Assembly (NCBI GenBank): GCA_030374805.1
Contig: JARGSG010000184.1
Span: 124,001 to 188,000, forward strand
Reading direction: 5' to 3'
From: Gracilaria gracilis
Lineage: Eukaryota; Rhodophyta; Florideophyceae; Gracilariales; Gracilariaceae
DNA: 64,000 nucleotides
The notes under the pieces are model-generated. The model was not told the origin of the DNA, ran no database searches, and worked only from the letters and a program-made list of their open reading frames with translations. Below, piece after piece: positions 51,101 through 60,055 of this stretch (positions within the stretch are counted from its first letter, which is position 1; each line of letters opens with the position of its first letter). Both the position numbers and the translations under genes were made by a program.

Positions 51101-54100
51101 TGATGTGAATGACGCGTCTTTGATTCTCGCAGTTGGATCTCGTCTTGTACGACTGAAACCCAGCAAGCTGTCACAGAGACCAGAGCAACCAGGAAGATTT
51201 GATCAATGGATTGACAAAGGGGATGAAGGAGATGCAAAGCTTTCGATTCATTTCTCACTGCCCCATTGTCGTTTAATGTTTACCGATGAAACTTTAGGGC
51301 GCTATGTTCCTATCATGGAGGCCAGACTGCGAAACGGAATCCTGAGGTCAAATGTTCCATGGCTCACGAATGCTGCCCTTGAGTTTGCTCTAGACCTCTT
51401 CAACGAAGAGAAAGGGTGGTGGGAACCTGGGATTGAGTCTTTTCCAATTGAGTTCGCATCATCAAAGGGACGGTCAGGTTCATTGGCTATTCATGTCAGG
51501 GCGGAACGAAACATTGATGTAAACATAACTCCGAATACTGTGTCAGGTGCCGCCAGAGTTTCCAAAGCCTTGAAATCTGCTGTTGAAGAACTACGAGCAC
51601 GGTTGAAACTTGAGGATGAGAATGCCCATGTGGCGAAAGCCCATTTCAGCGGACCTCCCATACGCTCTGGTCAGTCGACAAGCTCTGGGTCAAGGAGACC
51701 TAGCGTTGCCGCCTTTTGCGTGCGCAATGAAACTGGCCGTTCCATGCAAATGTGGCTGCCATATGATTCTAAGAGGCGATCACTCAGAGGTAATGGTGGA
51801 GAGATCGAAGTGGATACTCCTTCTGAAGAAATTCTTTGGACTGCGTTAGGTGCAACGGGGGGGATGTCACAGGATCCTTCCATGAACCGTCAACTGTCAA
51901 TGTCTTGTATCCTTTCGTTAAGTGGGTATGAGTCTCTCACGTTATCAACAGAGCAGACTGGAATCCGGTTAGTGAAGCTGATTCCCGACACACGTGATAT
52001 GGCGAGCCCAGCTACTGGTCCCCGGTCCCTTCCATCTGTACTAACTTTGATTTGGGCAGTGACGATGAGGGACGGCGTTCCCTATGGTTGTATAAGATCT
52101 GCAGTACGTATTGTGAACCGAACGAGAAGGTTATTGGAAGTTAACATTGGTGGTATGAGGAAGTCTAGGAGTGACGGTAATAACGTGGCTTTAAGTCAAC
52201 TACCAGGAGAGCAAGAATTGACTCGGGATTGTCACAGGCGAATAAAGCCTGGAGACGCGTGGGTTGTCCCAATTTACGCTATCCAGAGAATGATTCGCAT
52301 TCGGCCTTATCTTCTACATGCTCTGGACATGGACAATAATTCTTCTCATGGAAACGTGGATGAGACCCAAGCTTCAAATTCCAGACTTCGGTACGAGTTT
52401 CTTTGGAGCGACCCGCTAAACAACCTAAATTCTTTGTACGGAATTGCGAACGAACTGCGTTCGACGAGAACCACGGGGCGTGTTTCCGCTGACTCCCGAA
52501 ACCCATCAATGTCTTCTACCCCTCTTCTAAAGTGCGATGGGGCGGGATCAAGACGAGTGTTTTGTTTATCAGTTCATCCAGTCGTCGACGCGAACATTTT
52601 GGACCGCAGTAAGGCAAAGGATGGCATACTTGGATCCATAGATGTTCAGCTTTGCACCCCGTTAGTCATCGAAAACCTCCTACCGCGTTCAGTTTTTCTA
52701 AGACTAGCAATACCAGGAGATTCGCGCCGAATTGGAGTTAATCAGATAATCGATGGGAAGCATATTGATCCTCTAGCAGAGGCTCACATTCATGGTGTGG
52801 GTTATGATCACTCGTCTCTCGCAGCAGCATTAGGTATGGACAACAGCCTTGACCGCAAGATTAGGCCTGTATCGAAGAATGTGCAGGTTCTTCCCTCTAG
52901 ACAAACTGGTGATTTTCATCCTAACTTTTTGTCTCTGAAGGCATTATCAACGGGCTCTGGGAGGTACATGCCTTTCAAAGTGGTGATCGAACATGATCAA
53001 ACTGTATATTCTAGACGCGTAAGACTGTATTGCCAGTATTGGATACGCAACCGATCCGACACTGATTTATTCTTTCGCGATCGTGAGCACATTCGCAGTA
53101 GCTCTGTGGCAAATCCGAAAGTGTTCCTCAAAGGTTGCCCTCCTGGCAGGGTGGCAGACAAATATGTCTGCTTCTCCGGGAGCTGGATTTCTTTCCAGAG
53201 AGCAGATGCAACAGAAGACATCTGGGTACCACTGAGCACGGAAATTGGCGAGGTAGATAAACCCGTCCGTCTAAACCTCGAAGGATTATCTCTGGTTGTT
53301 GACGTCCGTCCTGCCATGGGCAAGTTCCAGCGTACGCTTGTTGTCACAATTCGAAATTCTACTTGGTTGCAAAACCACACTGGTACTACGCTTCAGTGGT
53401 GTCAACCCGAAGCCTTAAATCCACATGGGATTGCTTTGGCATCCAAAGTCCACTCCGTTGCAGCTGGAGATCACATTGCGGTACATTGGGACTTCCGATC
53501 CCAGAAGAAGTCACTATGTTTCAGACGGGCGAACGAAGATAGTTCAAGCGACTGGATGTGGTCCCGACCTGTTTTCGTCGAAGGCGTTCAAGGCGAATTT
53601 GCGACGAAGATGTATCGACCTAAGCGGCATGAGCAGTACATCGCCCGCGTCGTGATCTCGAAAATAAGGCATGGGGTTTCTGCCATCGTCGTCAACAAGG
53701 AGGACCGGAACACTCCACCGTACCGAATCGTAAATCATTGTGTTTCCAAGTCAATTGCTTTCCGACAATCGGGAGTGAATGAAACTCGACTGTGGCTTGT
53801 TAGACCAGGGAGATCAACACGTTACGCATGGGATGACCCCCAAGCACCTGTGAAACGGAGGTCACTGGTTGTGGAAGTGATTGAGAGTCTGAAACAAGAT
53901 GCAAGTCGTTTGGCAACTAGATCTAGTTCGCATCAATCTTTAGGACTTAATCAGATGGCAGGCGGCGAAGATGTAGAGCCAGGACAAGGTTTGGAGAAGA
54001 AGTCCCGAGAGATAAGATATCCAAAATTCGACTTGAACATTGACATGATCCGAGCGGAAGTTCCGTTCTCGAAGGGAAAGAAGTTCATTCCAGAGTTAAG

Positions 54101-57100
54101 AGTGTCGGTTCATGTTGAAGGCCCCACGAAAGTTGTTACCTTTTCAGATCAATCTTTGTCGAGCGATTCATCGGCGACTTCTGACGGCAAAGAGGTACAA
54201 AATGATAACAAAGATGGCCGACGTTCTAGCCAGGCCCCTGGTGGAAAGGTTACCGGGACAAATCTTGACATTGAGGTATTTGTCAAAGCCATGGGCATGT
54301 CTTTCGTCGACGGAAACCCGACTGAGCTGGCATATTTGTCTGTCTCAGGTGTTCATTTTAGATTGGATCGATTTGACGGACAGCAACTCATAGTATGTGA
54401 TATCCAAGATTTGCAACTTGACAACCAACTGGAACAATGTACTTGGCCAGTCGTTCTATGGTCACCACCTCCACCTGAAGGCCGGTCTAACTCTTCACGA
54501 GAAAATGCAACATCCTCACGTGCAGTCAGAGCGATGCGGAAACCTTTTTTCCAATTCACTGTCAATGGACCGTATCCGCCAGAGTCTCGTAGTATTGGAA
54601 CATTCAACGGGATATTTGTTGCCCTGCAGCATATAGAACTGGCAGCCGACGAAGATTTTGTACTTCGAGTATGGTTGTTCGTCACCTCTTTGATAGAAGC
54701 AGTTGGGGGTGCAAGTAAGGCAAGCGAGCCGTTATACGGACATGATGGATTGGAGTCAGGAATACCTCTTTTCTCAAATACGTCTGGCACAGTTCGCGAA
54801 AAGGACGGGGCTGATTCGGGAGGTGGGAGTACCTATCTCTCCCGGATATACGTGGACCACCTTGAGCTTTGTTCAGTTAAGCTCACCGTATCATTCACCT
54901 CATCGAGAACTTCAAGTGTCGCAGAACAAATCGGTGGATTTAGATCACTAATGCGAACACTTGTTGCTGTTTTGGGCAACGTGGAGAACGCTGAATTTCG
55001 TTTTAATGCTTTGGAACTTCATCAAGTTTGCGACACTACTGCACATTTTCATTCGCTTATTGCGGAGTATTATATATCCCAGGGGTCAAATCAGAAGATG
55101 GTACTATTGGCGTCAAACTCTCTTATCGGGAATCCGTCGGCGTTGTTCGATTCAATTGCGATTGGAACTCGAGACTTCTTTGTAGAACCAGCAAACGCGA
55201 AGGGGTCGGCAGATTTTATAGCGAGTATTGGAAGAGGTTCGTCATCGTTGTTGACAAACACTGTAGGCGGGTTGGTGGGTTCTCTTGGCGAAATTCCGCG
55301 TGCTGTTGCACAAGGTCTTGAGACTGCTGTTGGTGACCGCGATTACCTGGCTGAGAGGGACTCTATTCGTGGAGGACGTGCTCGAGTTGCCTCGTCCCCT
55401 GCTCAGGGGCTATTCACCGGAGCTCTAAGTTTTGGGCATGGGATAGCATCCGGTGCAGCTGGGCTGATCAAGGACCCGATACAAGGAGCTGCTGAAGAAG
55501 GTCCATCAGGTTTCATAAAAGGCTTGGGGAAAGGATTTATTGGTGGTGTTCTAAAGCCAATAACAGGAGCCCTTGATTTGATTTCGGAACCAGCTGCGGG
55601 TTTCAGGAGTATGATGGTATCAGAAAGGTCTCATAAAGCTGCGGAGCCCATTCGCCCCCCACGGACGTTCTCAGGTCCACAGGGAGATCACATGGTCTCC
55701 TACAATCTAAGATCTGCCCTTGGTGAAGCAATTCTGCATGCTGTGAATCGCAATGAAAGTTCAGGAAAAGAGGAGAGCCTAAAGGCATGGACATATTTAG
55801 TCGCTGTTCACCATAATGCGACGTCAGATGATGTTATTTCTTTCTTGTGGCAGTTGCTAAGGAGGAGCACGCGATCAACACATCACACAAAATACCTGAT
55901 GGACGCCGAAGGCAAACCTCAGAAAGCGGAGAAACTGAGAGCAGGTCTGATTACTTCAAAGAGACTAATTATAACTTCTTTGGATGGTCACGTTCTATGG
56001 GAACATCCGCTCGTAGATATTATTGAATTTCATGTCTCTCTAGACGCAACTGACTACTTAATGGTAGGAGTGCGGCCTGCAGGGACGAAGAATGTAGTCG
56101 CGCCAACCTGGAAACGTCTTCGATGTGGGTCTATGGCAGCTAGAGATGAGCTTAACGCTTTACTGAGGAAGGCTATGGAAGAACTGCGAAAGGAACCTGA
56201 TTTCATGTTGCGTCACCAGAAGGTTCCAGGAGATGGCGATCGAGGTGGTACTGCGCTTCGGGAGATCAGGAGAGAACACCGACGAGACAATTCTGTTGAA
56301 ATGGTAGACATGTCTTTCATTGAGAATGATAATGAGAACATGCAAGAACTGAAACGTATTCATCACGATGCATCGAATGATGGGAGACGAGGAGTATTTA
56401 CGGATATGAAGCTCCCTGGTAGGGATGGTGATTCAGTTGGTCGTGTGGAGAATGAAGATGACAATTCGATCCTGAAACTGGTGAGTAGCGTCGTGAAGGA
56501 AGTGCCTGTCCGACTTCCGGATGTTGTTCGGTCTATTCGAGTGATAATCGCCAACTATTCTTATGCATCTTTGCGGCTTACATCGGTTTCGTTACAGTCT
56601 GGAAGATGGGTTACCGAACCCCCAGAAGCAATTCTACCTCGATGCGTCGCAACGCTTGAAGTGGATGGTACATCGAATAGAGTAGCAGACATATCCGGTC
56701 GCGTTGCGTATCAAGTCGGTGACAGGGAAGATGTATACATGGCACTTCGCTTTTTGAATCCATTACTAGCTCCGAACGCCTATTCGACCGAATGCCCTGC
56801 AGGGTTCATAATCACACAAAACGGGGGAGAACGTGGCGATCATGTTACAACTATTCTGAGCATTAGGAACTGCGAGAAAACCGAGAAGTCCCTTCGAGAA
56901 ATAGGGCCCACTCGCAGCATATCTTCGCCAGCCGAACCGTTATTATTCGGAAGAAGCAAAGTTTCTCCTCATTTACCCCCGATTACCTACGCACCTCCCC
57001 ATGCGGCGAACAGCACCCCTCCAAATCCTAACGATCCGTCGAAAATTGCTCAACTGGCTTCACTAGGATTCTCTGAGAATGAAGCTAAGGTCGCCTTGCA

Positions 57101-57164
57101 AGAAAACGAATCCAACCTCTCAAAAGCATATTCGGCTCTTGTGGATAGAAAGAATGTCGACTAA
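45168..57164 (+). CDS. VPS13-family bridge-like lipid transfer protein with C-terminal UBA
   Basis: Carries phospholipids between organelle membranes at contact sites. 3998 residues in one 12-kb exon. The N-terminal chorein cap starts MLEGIVSDGLVRLLGSYVDG, with VWRGDLELKNLRLRPDAL, and is followed by the extended beta-groove. The middle has the VPS13 adaptor-binding blocks (RNRSDTDLFF, NHTGTTLQWCQPE, PPYRIVNHCVSKSIAFRQSG). Near residues 3300-3500 is the ATG2-like C-terminal amphipathic region (LLTNTVGGLVGSLGEIPRAV, GLIKDPIQGAAEEGPSGFIK, GFIGGVLKPITGALDLISEP), then a PH-like domain (RAGLITSKRLIITSLDGHVL). The last ~40 residues (SKIAQLASLGFSENEAKVAL onward) are a UBA domain, not usual at this end of VPS13. 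A Ser/Glu-rich disordered insert lies near residues 480-560. Confidence 0.95.
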   Translation: MLEGIVSDGLVRLLGSYVDGLNRESIRLGVWRGDLELKNLRLRPDALAVLFETLGLDLPVTVTAGYIGLLRLEVPWKRLRSAPVRIFMHDVTIVASPVSDGDQSALELRDKRLKAARLATDEAIRDAKFSVRSMTVDQSKESNAGESAADLTFDTSSATQQTGNRIARWGWRFTSKFVTKIVDNIQIDVENVIVQYEDASSVRDRPYTATLAFNSLRACSTNSRWLPVFIESPDSPVVHKVVYMKGLVLNWEPGNAINDLKGCILNKEVDSEQHNWLGFVQNASRHAIRPMDGELRIALTKSSALASALAGTDESLKELKNVPRVQMDLHFPDVKIALDDFQYHTLLSTIMYLSDIDRKVRPKTARGRWFWALERLLPRFKERREAGLRFNKEGMRKFRETREEYCRVRNAVVSARRNGTPEPVQEAERLLELETALPYKDVVLFRDVADSELYASLRKVDIQTTTASRFWSFFSRRSQVVESSSSAKSEDQHVEASTALNDETPEGRETIPTEERGTTDTNSEPGSNRGGDGIETSSLRAGFEVAEDPSQNSSSTLTYEDLNGEDTVVPNFRMGFLLGTGCIQLKQGGYPTAPVPFSNLEFRELRLGIETRPGAGLLLEALLGTFEVVDLQKRMKIMYPRVPWAGNFTKTEREVKGSKDGSGDLFLGTNNLTKVSNDEELETEAKEEPANQPDSGNSLGAVLDSYPHEIADAIFAIRGEYGLELNLQVTDPPGYAHRLRYNTSLPGEMTHELSLNTGKDSQHPHRNTEEPFHIHQTPLKYIAALRLNQEEVLEGDWAHGSTRMAMDLAIGGMEVLLDGRQGAFISSVMFWHPREKMPSIMQFLAKSAAPRLASLRMDIQKAILERSVPMRMDILIRGPRFVMPAPKATTVSLVLDLGTFAMETSTGPSENIVVEDTRDHSIGTDDNTTSKTIPVRYTDYRMACTDLGLYIMPRAGTKGSERVITPFSVHLLMQVMHNSSFVDAVTVSLGQINAAKVKLQGELPSLKISVSHEGFRNILRVAKGWGRDSNTSLPASGIEPNRAAHSLSIPSELEEIRHSQQMESQVVQENLSRLISFSMNLDFEDLQLELRDSMARRIVTISSSGTQIKLVKRSEVDDFEFRVHTFTVIDGSRGATAPFRRIAYAGVDEVDRGTMQAMGESQDDVLSSNDRQAFISLSYRGDVVKHEQSLAVRILSLNLVCVRETYFALADFFYLSESHAPASAVEELSGEGQPITAGPISYDESLSPSHEEDDEHITQDMDGNSYSDPFAALGMTTSEAARAFRDQAGRGMEISKQAFANRGQLSVNAELDGLVITLVTAEGAIACFDVSDCKTDLTQFANGAVRASGELGGFGVRDLTSAFDVYSETIRYDRSCVASLQSPKPVSDGWSLSVPESSSEDIWLEARLRNIRIVYLHRFIVILKKYFDVLRESLKPVLEMKGGIAEMFDEEVGEDFPVTPSSDGRIRIRVLTEDVDLVMPRHSQSPYEALRFFVAQSSITNDDPSAPGYQIGFEIKAEGVNAHVLYQPPAEGEGRALTKGGTEPILKQISPNCPIADLLPFSQNIGIMAKLDTWRRRRVPEVVLNAEGIPVLKDGQEEREYDPGKWLPSIRVRISAPNGISARLCEAEYSILYFTFTENIIERPDIEFTDIVRGLKTPILPTRKPVQPIMFSSNRMPPNYQILFEVPLIESVIMSGADGRDDSSRLIRTELRDLVGSFEYGVDYRMTIDVSANMHSLQDARPYSGTNGMTLIMPTHGKSETQLVSPQAGNSSESESTSDMARSVTLTWDRPFGFRANVMVVASHLRIIVEPELFRDLGALTAPGFPFLKSSAPPPLLRFNGRLLIVTISKPEIWLMANQYPGDGRSLVIRGDVIAKVLWAPVTGRNTVEVAAHGVKINLSSLGPVVKPLLEGSSSSLILGSPSTSERKETETPMLYSCDVSMKFEGRGYDPPRNPGDEPRKAPGSSLSVNAESFLVRIDVNDASLILAVGSRLVRLKPSKLSQRPEQPGRFDQWIDKGDEGDAKLSIHFSLPHCRLMFTDETLGRYVPIMEARLRNGILRSNVPWLTNAALEFALDLFNEEKGWWEPGIESFPIEFASSKGRSGSLAIHVRAERNIDVNITPNTVSGAARVSKALKSAVEELRARLKLEDENAHVAKAHFSGPPIRSGQSTSSGSRRPSVAAFCVRNETGRSMQMWLPYDSKRRSLRGNGGEIEVDTPSEEILWTALGATGGMSQDPSMNRQLSMSCILSLSGYESLTLSTEQTGIRLVKLIPDTRDMASPATGPRSLPSVLTLIWAVTMRDGVPYGCIRSAVRIVNRTRRLLEVNIGGMRKSRSDGNNVALSQLPGEQELTRDCHRRIKPGDAWVVPIYAIQRMIRIRPYLLHALDMDNNSSHGNVDETQASNSRLRYEFLWSDPLNNLNSLYGIANELRSTRTTGRVSADSRNPSMSSTPLLKCDGAGSRRVFCLSVHPVVDANILDRSKAKDGILGSIDVQLCTPLVIENLLPRSVFLRLAIPGDSRRIGVNQIIDGKHIDPLAEAHIHGVGYDHSSLAAALGMDNSLDRKIRPVSKNVQVLPSRQTGDFHPNFLSLKALSTGSGRYMPFKVVIEHDQTVYSRRVRLYCQYWIRNRSDTDLFFRDREHIRSSSVANPKVFLKGCPPGRVADKYVCFSGSWISFQRADATEDIWVPLSTEIGEVDKPVRLNLEGLSLVVDVRPAMGKFQRTLVVTIRNSTWLQNHTGTTLQWCQPEALNPHGIALASKVHSVAAGDHIAVHWDFRSQKKSLCFRRANEDSSSDWMWSRPVFVEGVQGEFATKMYRPKRHEQYIARVVISKIRHGVSAIVVNKEDRNTPPYRIVNHCVSKSIAFRQSGVNETRLWLVRPGRSTRYAWDDPQAPVKRRSLVVEVIESLKQDASRLATRSSSHQSLGLNQMAGGEDVEPGQGLEKKSREIRYPKFDLNIDMIRAEVPFSKGKKFIPELRVSVHVEGPTKVVTFSDQSLSSDSSATSDGKEVQNDNKDGRRSSQAPGGKVTGTNLDIEVFVKAMGMSFVDGNPTELAYLSVSGVHFRLDRFDGQQLIVCDIQDLQLDNQLEQCTWPVVLWSPPPPEGRSNSSRENATSSRAVRAMRKPFFQFTVNGPYPPESRSIGTFNGIFVALQHIELAADEDFVLRVWLFVTSLIEAVGGASKASEPLYGHDGLESGIPLFSNTSGTVREKDGADSGGGSTYLSRIYVDHLELCSVKLTVSFTSSRTSSVAEQIGGFRSLMRTLVAVLGNVENAEFRFNALELHQVCDTTAHFHSLIAEYYISQGSNQKMVLLASNSLIGNPSALFDSIAIGTRDFFVEPANAKGSADFIASIGRGSSSLLTNTVGGLVGSLGEIPRAVAQGLETAVGDRDYLAERDSIRGGRARVASSPAQGLFTGALSFGHGIASGAAGLIKDPIQGAAEEGPSGFIKGLGKGFIGGVLKPITGALDLISEPAAGFRSMMVSERSHKAAEPIRPPRTFSGPQGDHMVSYNLRSALGEAILHAVNRNESSGKEESLKAWTYLVAVHHNATSDDVISFLWQLLRRSTRSTHHTKYLMDAEGKPQKAEKLRAGLITSKRLIITSLDGHVLWEHPLVDIIEFHVSLDATDYLMVGVRPAGTKNVVAPTWKRLRCGSMAARDELNALLRKAMEELRKEPDFMLRHQKVPGDGDRGGTALREIRREHRRDNSVEMVDMSFIENDNENMQELKRIHHDASNDGRRGVFTDMKLPGRDGDSVGRVENEDDNSILKLVSSVVKEVPVRLPDVVRSIRVIIANYSYASLRLTSVSLQSGRWVTEPPEAILPRCVATLEVDGTSNRVADISGRVAYQVGDREDVYMALRFLNPLLAPNAYSTECPAGFIITQNGGERGDHVTTILSIRNCEKTEKSLREIGPTRSISSPAEPLLFGRSKVSPHLPPITYAPPHAANSTPPNPNDPSKIAQLASLGFSENEAKVALQENESNLSKAYSALVDRKNVD

Positions 57165-57316
57165 TTTTGGTGACTAACTGTATCTTTACACTAACTATGT
57201 TGACAAAACACGCAGGACGAGCGAATGGGGTTTTCCCTCGCGTACATAGTAAAACGTGGAGCTGAAAAGCCTGTTTCTCCATTTCTTGTTCGAGCTACCC
57301 TTGGAAGGCTCTTCGT

Positions 57317-59137
57317 TTACCATGCTATTCTAACCGTGTCATCTGCTAGCAGCATGTGCCGAGTATCCCAACCCGCTGTAGCTGTTTCCTTCATGAACGA
57401 GTCTATGTTCTTCTGCATATGCTTCAGTGACTCTGTTAGAGCTTGCTTTGAATTACTCTTTATCCTCTTCAACTGTTTTGCGGTGTAATAAGCCCGCAGA
57501 ACATCAGTAGGTTTCGCAGTGTCCTTCAGCAGTACTTTTATAGTGTCTCCGCCATCAGTAGCAAAGATCATAAAGCGCTCTTTCTTGAACAGTTTTTTTG
57601 CTTCTGCTAGGTCCGCAGGTGTGGTTACAGATTCAGCCACACCTGCACCCAGCTTGACAGACGACTGATAGCCCCTCCAAGGCGGCAAAATAATCCGCTC
57701 GATGGAAGAAACATCTCGCGGAGTGGGCATCTTGGAACGATCCAGGTGACTGTCGATCAGAATAGATGCTCTTTGCTTGTTGAAGAAAGAAAATTGCACA
57801 CACTGGACCGATCTCCAGTTCGCGGCAATATGAACAATCGCAAGTAGACCATACGCCCCAAGTAGAACATAGTACTTTTGACCAATTCTTGACGAAATAA
57901 CAATTCCTAAACCAAGACCAAGCATTTTCATTGTAACTCCCTGCGATTCTCCTTTCGTAGCAATATCCCCAGTATTCTGCATCCCACTCGCAGCAAGAGA
58001 GCGATATACCACATGGCGGGTGGCCGTTCCCGTCATCAATGACATGCCTTTGAGACAAACTGCTAGAGACGCCAGAGGTAAAAAGTAGGTAAGAGGAAAC
58101 AAGGGTGTCAAAATTTCTATGGCGCCGCCAACATCTTCGACAATATCAGCAGCAATTCTCCAACTCTTAGGGTCGTCGTCAAACTTTGACCCGAAGACAC
58201 TTCCGTACAAAATCTTCGCAATGTATGAAGCACCATCCTTTAGTACCCAGCTCGTTGCAGCAGCACCAGCTGCAACCGTTTTTCCAAGTCCTAGACCGAA
58301 CAACAATGCCTCCGTACTTGGGAATTAACGAGAAAATCAAGAATGTTCCTGTTAGCAAGAATATATTGAACCTTATTCAGCGAAGAAGAAATCCTGAACA
58401 AGGCCTTACCTGATGACTGACATAATGGCCGAAGCTAGATTTTGTAGGGTACGGTACTTCGTGAAAGATATGTAGTCCGGTGTTGTGGTATGGGGAAAAC
58501 CGCTTGGAAGATAAATTTTCGTCAGCCATGCAATAAACTTATCCAACAATGGTCTGTCATCAATCTCTTTCTGTGGTGTCAAACGCCGTATTCCCCGGTC
58601 TTTTTTCTCATCAATATCATAAAACGTTGTGACAGCCCCACCATTCTTCTCAAAGAGTAGTGGAACGGAGGACCCTATCGCCGGCACAGCGACGGAAGCA
58701 TTCAACATCGGCGCGCGCCCAACTTTGTCGCAGAGAGTTTCCTTCTCGCATAGTCGAACTGGGACAACAAAAAGATTGTGTGCTCGCAATACTTGGAAAC
58801 AAAACGGATTCCGAGTAGCATCAAGATAAACGGTACGTGATCCCATAGAACGCGCAGAGTGAACTACCGCCACAGGATCATGGTGATACACTCTCACAAT
58901 TGGAAGACAAGAGGCTCTCGCTGCATTGATGACCAATGAGTCTTTGACTGGATCTTGAGAGAGCCATGCAACAACAGAACTATCCGGGTTGCTTCTTCTG
59001 GGCGGTTGTCTTGGTGGCTGGGAAGAGAATTGAGAACGTTTCCATTGGACAGGAAATGCAAGCGGGGCGCGAATCCGTAGTTTAGCAGGGAAATGTGATG
59101 CGAATGCTGGTATCGTTGAGCGATGAGCTGATATCAT
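57317..59137 (-). CDS. ROOT UVB SENSITIVE (RUS, DUF647) family protein
   Basis: Exons 59137-58410 and 58316-57317 give 575 residues. The intron is 93 bases (GTAAGG donor, CCCAAG acceptor, GCTAAC branch). The join is fixed by homology: exon 1 ends LQNLASAIMSVIS and exon 2 gives TEALLFGLGLGKTVAAGAA, matching the family's 'LRGVLCTQALLEGVGVG'. Residues 1-70 are Ser/Pro/Arg-rich, a probable organelle presequence. The core starts at FIAWLTKIYLPSGFPHTTTPDYISF. Further family blocks are WVLKDGASYIAKILYG, IADIVEDVGGAIEILTPLFP, GMSLMTGTATRHVVYRSLA, NTGDIATKGESQGVTMKMLGLGLG and a hydrophobic segment. In plants RUS proteins act in vitamin B6-linked and plastid or mitochondrial processes; the biochemical activity is unknown. 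Confidence 0.93.
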
Positions 59138-60055
59138 AGTATAGAAACGGTACTTGTTTGTTGTCTAGTATCTTCGTAACTGGATCACCCCGAAAAAACT
59201 GATACGAGCCAGTATGGATGGATGAATGTTGCCTCCGCCCACTATTTCAAAGACAAAACGTCAAATAACTTGCACGTTCAGAGATGTATGCATCCGAAAT
59301 TGTCTTTGTCGTCAAGAATTAAGATGTGCCTCTCAAAGCAGGGTGAAATTGAAACGCCTTGAAGTTTCTACTGGTGTGCAGACGCGCATAGGTGTTCGTT
59401 GATGAGGATGGCGCAGGGCAGACAGACCGCCGGGGCAGTGGACTGAAGAGCAGGACAGCCAACGATGAAGCACACTGTCGAAGGGCTAATGTGACAAACA
59501 AGCGGTTCGTTCCACGGTCCAACTTCAGTTGTTGGGCTGGTGAACGGCAATGCTGGTGGCGATTACCTGATGCGGTATCTACCAACGATACCAACGATAC
59601 CGTACGGTACAGATCTCGTGAACTGGAAGAGTGCTCATCACATGGCTCGAGTGGCGAAACCGATCCGCCAGCCATGCACGCATCATGTGACGAAGAGGTT
59701 TCGGAAACTTTCCAACATTTCAGAAACGCAAATCAGCACAGCAGACAGATGTCATGATGACACAGCCGCTCACTGGCTGAGGTAGAACGCTAAGTTACCC
59801 CCCTGTTACTTGGCCACTTGGCCAGAGGATTGTTTCCACCCACTCTTGTTCCAATCCTTTCGCATCTTCGGAATTACCTCAGCTGTCTGAGGTTAGAGGT
59901 GACGCGACTCTCTTGGGCTAGCTAGAAGGTGAACGCTATCCTCTAGCGGCTGACTTTCAGCCGTTATCCACTCGCTGTGTTCAGTTTCTGCGCTCTGCGT
60001 TGTACGAGCGTCATCAGCGTTTCACCTTATTCGCCTGTTTTCCCGAGAAGCTACG
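59138..60055. other. shared upstream region of two divergent genes
   Basis: 918 bases between the RUS start (minus) and the MMTAG2-like start (plus). No gene supported. A tandem TACCAACGATA pair at 59580-59601 resembles the TACC-N3-GGTA motif in reverse. Confidence 0.4.
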
